Below, piece by piece: positions 61,970 through 64,000 of a stretch of 64,000 nucleotides of DNA. The DNA comes from Bradyrhizobium diazoefficiens (GTDB lineage Bacteria > Pseudomonadota > Alphaproteobacteria > Rhizobiales > Xanthobacteraceae), in contig NZ_CP067100.1 of NCBI RefSeq assembly GCF_016616235.1, positions 6,259,001 to 6,323,000 on the forward strand, in the 5' to 3' direction. The first letter of the stretch is position 1; each line of letters starts with the position of its first letter. The notes under the pieces were generated by a model. That model saw only the letters and a program-made list of their open reading frames with translations. It was not told where the DNA came from and ran no database searches. A program made the translations under genes and the position numbers.

Positions 61970-64000
61970 CTACTCCGCTGCGTCCCGCATCTCCGCACGC
62001 TCGGCTTTCACCGCGCAAAACTTGAATTCGGGGATCTTGCCGAATGGGTCGAGCGCCGGGTTGGTGAGCAGGTTGGCCGCCGCTTCCGCGTAGCAGAATG
62101 GCATGAACACCATGTTTTCCGGTACGTCGCGATCGGAGCGCACCTTGACCTCGACCGCGCCGCGGCGGGTCTCCAGCCGAATGAAGTCGCCGGGGACAAG
62201 GCTCTTCCTGCGCATGTCCTTCGGCGACATGAACGCGACTGCCTCCGGCTCGATCTGGTCGAGCACCTGGGCGCGGCGCGTCATCGAGCCGGTATGCCAG
62301 TGCTCCAGCACGCGGCCGGTTGAGAGTACCATCGGATATTCGTCGTCGGGAACTTCATCAGGCGGGATGACGTGGGCCGGCACGATCTTGCCACGGCCGC
62401 TCGCGGTTGGAAAGCCCGTGGTGAAGATGATCTCATTGCCGGGCTTGTCGGGCGCATCGGCCGGATAGGTGACCGCGCCTTCGCGCACCAGCCGTTCCCA
62501 GCTGATGTTCTTGAGCGACGGCATCAGCTCCGCCATTTCGGTGTAAACGTCGCCGGGGCCGGAATAATTCCACGGCAGGCCCATGCGCTTGCCGATCTCC
62601 TGGATGATCCAGAGATCCTGGCGCGCGTCGCCCGGCGGCTTGATCACCTGGCGCGCGAGCTGCACGCGGCGATCGGTATTGGTGAAGGAGCCGTCCTTCT
62701 CCGCGAACGCCGAGGCCGGCAGGATGACGTCGGCGTGGAACGCGGTTTCGGTGACGAAGAGATCCTGCACCACGAGATGATCGAGCATCGCGAGCGCATG
62801 GCGCGCGTGCTGGAGATCGGGATCGGACATCGCGGGGTTCTCACCCTCGATATACATGCCCTTGATCTCGCCGGCATGGATCGCGTTCATGATCTCGACC
62901 ACGGTCAGGCCGCGGACGGGATCGAGATCTTGGCCCCACAGTTTTTCGAAAGCGCCGCGCATGTCGTCGCGGCCGACCGGCTGGTAGTCCGGCAGGAACA
63001 TCGGGATCAGGCCCGCGTCGGAAGCGCCCTGCACATTGTTCTGGCCGCGCAGCGGATGCAGGCCGGTGCCGGGACGGCCGACCTGACCCGTGATCAGCGC
63101 CAGCGCAATCAGGCAGCGCGCATTGTCGGTGCCGTGAACGTGCTGGCTGATGCCCATGCCCCAGAAGATGATCGACGATTTTGCCCGCGCATAGGCCCGC
63201 GCCACCTCGCGCAGCGTCTGCGCCGGGATGCCGCAGATCGGCTCCATCTTCTCCGGCGTGAATTCCTTGATCTTTTCCTTGAGGTCCTCGAACCCCTCGG
63301 TGTAGCCGGCGATGTACTGGTCGTCGGTCAGGCCTTCGGTGATGATCGTGTTGATCATCGCGTTCAGCATGGCGACGTCCGAGCCGGGCTTGAACTGCAG
63401 ATGCTTGGTCGCGTGCCGCGACAGCGTCTGCCGCCGCGGGTCCATCACGAACAACTTGGCGCCGTTCTGCTTGACCGCGTTCTTGATGAAGGTCGCGGCA
63501 ACCGGATGGTTCACGGTCGGGTTGGCGCCGATCACCCAGATCACCTCGGCGTCCATCGCGGCCGAGAACGGCGCCGACACGGCGCCGGAGCTCAGGCCCT
63601 CGAACAGGGCCGCGACCGACGAGGCGTGGCACAGCCGGGTGCAGTGGTCGACATTGTTGGAGCCGAAACCGGTGCGCACCAGCTTCTGGAACAGATACGC
63701 CTCTTCATTCGAGCCCTTGGCAGAGCCGAAACCCGCCAGCGCCTTCACGCCCTTCTCGTCGCGGATTTTGACCAGACCCTTGGCGGCGATGTCGAGCGCC
63801 TCTTCCCAGCTCGCTTCACGGAAATGCGTGAAGGGATTGGCGGGATCGACCTGGTCGTTGGCATCCTTCTTCGCATTCGGCAGCCGCACCAGCGGTTTTG
63901 TGAGGCGATGCGGATGGTGGATGTAGTCGAAGCCGAAGCGGCCCTTCACGCAAAGACGGTTGTGGTTGGCCGGGCCGTCGCGGCCCTCGGCATAGATCAC
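61970..64000 (-). CDS. Molybdenum formate dehydrogenase alpha subunit (FdsA/FdhA-like, 5' part outside window)
   Basis: The frame runs to the right edge; no true start is seen, so the 676 residues are the C-terminal part. The likely molybdenum ligand is the Cys in NVDHCTRLCHASS (second Cys), followed by the conserved His. IWVIGANPTVNHPVAATFIK, MDPRRQTLSRHATKHLQFKP, ITGQVGRPGTGLHPLRGQNN and the late EHWHTGSMTRRAQVLDQIEP are typical of the large NAD-linked formate dehydrogenases. The missing N-terminus should hold iron-sulphur clusters. It oxidises formate to CO2. Confidence 0.94.
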   Translation of the reverse strand: MIYAEGRDGPANHNRLCVKGRFGFDYIHHPHRLTKPLVRLPNAKKDANDQVDPANPFTHFREASWEEALDIAAKGLVKIRDEKGVKALAGFGSAKGSNEEAYLFQKLVRTGFGSNNVDHCTRLCHASSVAALFEGLSSGAVSAPFSAAMDAEVIWVIGANPTVNHPVAATFIKNAVKQNGAKLFVMDPRRQTLSRHATKHLQFKPGSDVAMLNAMINTIITEGLTDDQYIAGYTEGFEDLKEKIKEFTPEKMEPICGIPAQTLREVARAYARAKSSIIFWGMGISQHVHGTDNARCLIALALITGQVGRPGTGLHPLRGQNNVQGASDAGLIPMFLPDYQPVGRDDMRGAFEKLWGQDLDPVRGLTVVEIMNAIHAGEIKGMYIEGENPAMSDPDLQHARHALAMLDHLVVQDLFVTETAFHADVILPASAFAEKDGSFTNTDRRVQLARQVIKPPGDARQDLWIIQEIGKRMGLPWNYSGPGDVYTEMAELMPSLKNISWERLVREGAVTYPADAPDKPGNEIIFTTGFPTASGRGKIVPAHVIPPDEVPDDEYPMVLSTGRVLEHWHTGSMTRRAQVLDQIEPEAVAFMSPKDMRRKSLVPGDFIRLETRRGAVEVKVRSDRDVPENMVFMPFCYAEAAANLLTNPALDPFGKIPEFKFCAVKAERAEMRDAAE

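Overview
The window reads as chromosomal DNA of an alphaproteobacterium of the Bradyrhizobium/Rhodopseudomonas group. The evidence is GC-rich coding sequence, an aromatic-acid (4-hydroxybenzoate/protocatechuate) gene set, several c-di-GMP and chemosensory genes, and intergenic palindromes of the kind scattered through Bradyrhizobium genomes. This is inferred from gene content and sequence style only. I see no tRNA, rRNA, CRISPR array, insertion sequence or integrase.

Region 1 (1 to about 25 kb) is an extracellular-polysaccharide and ADP-heptose region, visibly richer in A/T than the rest. It holds hldE (cut by the left edge), gmhA, a family 9 glycosyltransferase and, 20 kb away, gmhB. It also holds a polyprenyl-phosphate glycosyl-1-phosphate transferase, a Wza-type export lipoprotein, a Wzy/WaaL-type membrane protein and a tyrosine autokinase that could assemble and export a polymer, plus a second Wzy-like protein, two LapG-like cysteine proteases, a PPP-family phosphatase, rfbA and rfbB. 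Between them sit many small secreted or single-helix membrane proteins, several shorter than 60 residues.

Region 2 (25 to 31 kb) starts with an EAL phosphodiesterase with a periplasmic CSS sensor. It continues with tiny membrane proteins, a VanZ-like protein, secreted small proteins, a CHRD protein and a GrlR-like protein. Region 3 (31 to 43.8 kb) is a tightly packed, leftward chemosensory operon: STAS, cheY, cheA, cheW, mcp, cheW, mcp, cheR, cheB, then a soluble MCP-like protein. A divergent response regulator with an HD-GYP output is next to it. The two MCP genes are near-copies. Region 4 (43.9 to 46.8 kb) is a secreted FecR-like protein followed by a CHASE2 adenylate/guanylate cyclase.

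Region 5 (46.9 to 64 kb) is metabolic. It contains pobA with a divergent AraC regulator, pcaHG with a divergent LysR regulator, pncB, a GGDEF diguanylate cyclase and a deletion scar joining the tails of a tetR-like and a hydrolase gene. These are followed by a tcuA / secreted esterase / tcuB operon with a divergent GntR regulator, a YbaK-type deacylase and the 3' part of a molybdenum formate dehydrogenase gene.

The items I consider least described are the soluble chemoreceptor-like protein with two receptor-tip motifs in one chain, the secreted esterase built into the tricarballylate operon, a family of tiny one-helix proteins sharing a GxGYxxR core, and a pair of 57-residue helix-turn-helix proteins flanking rfbAB.
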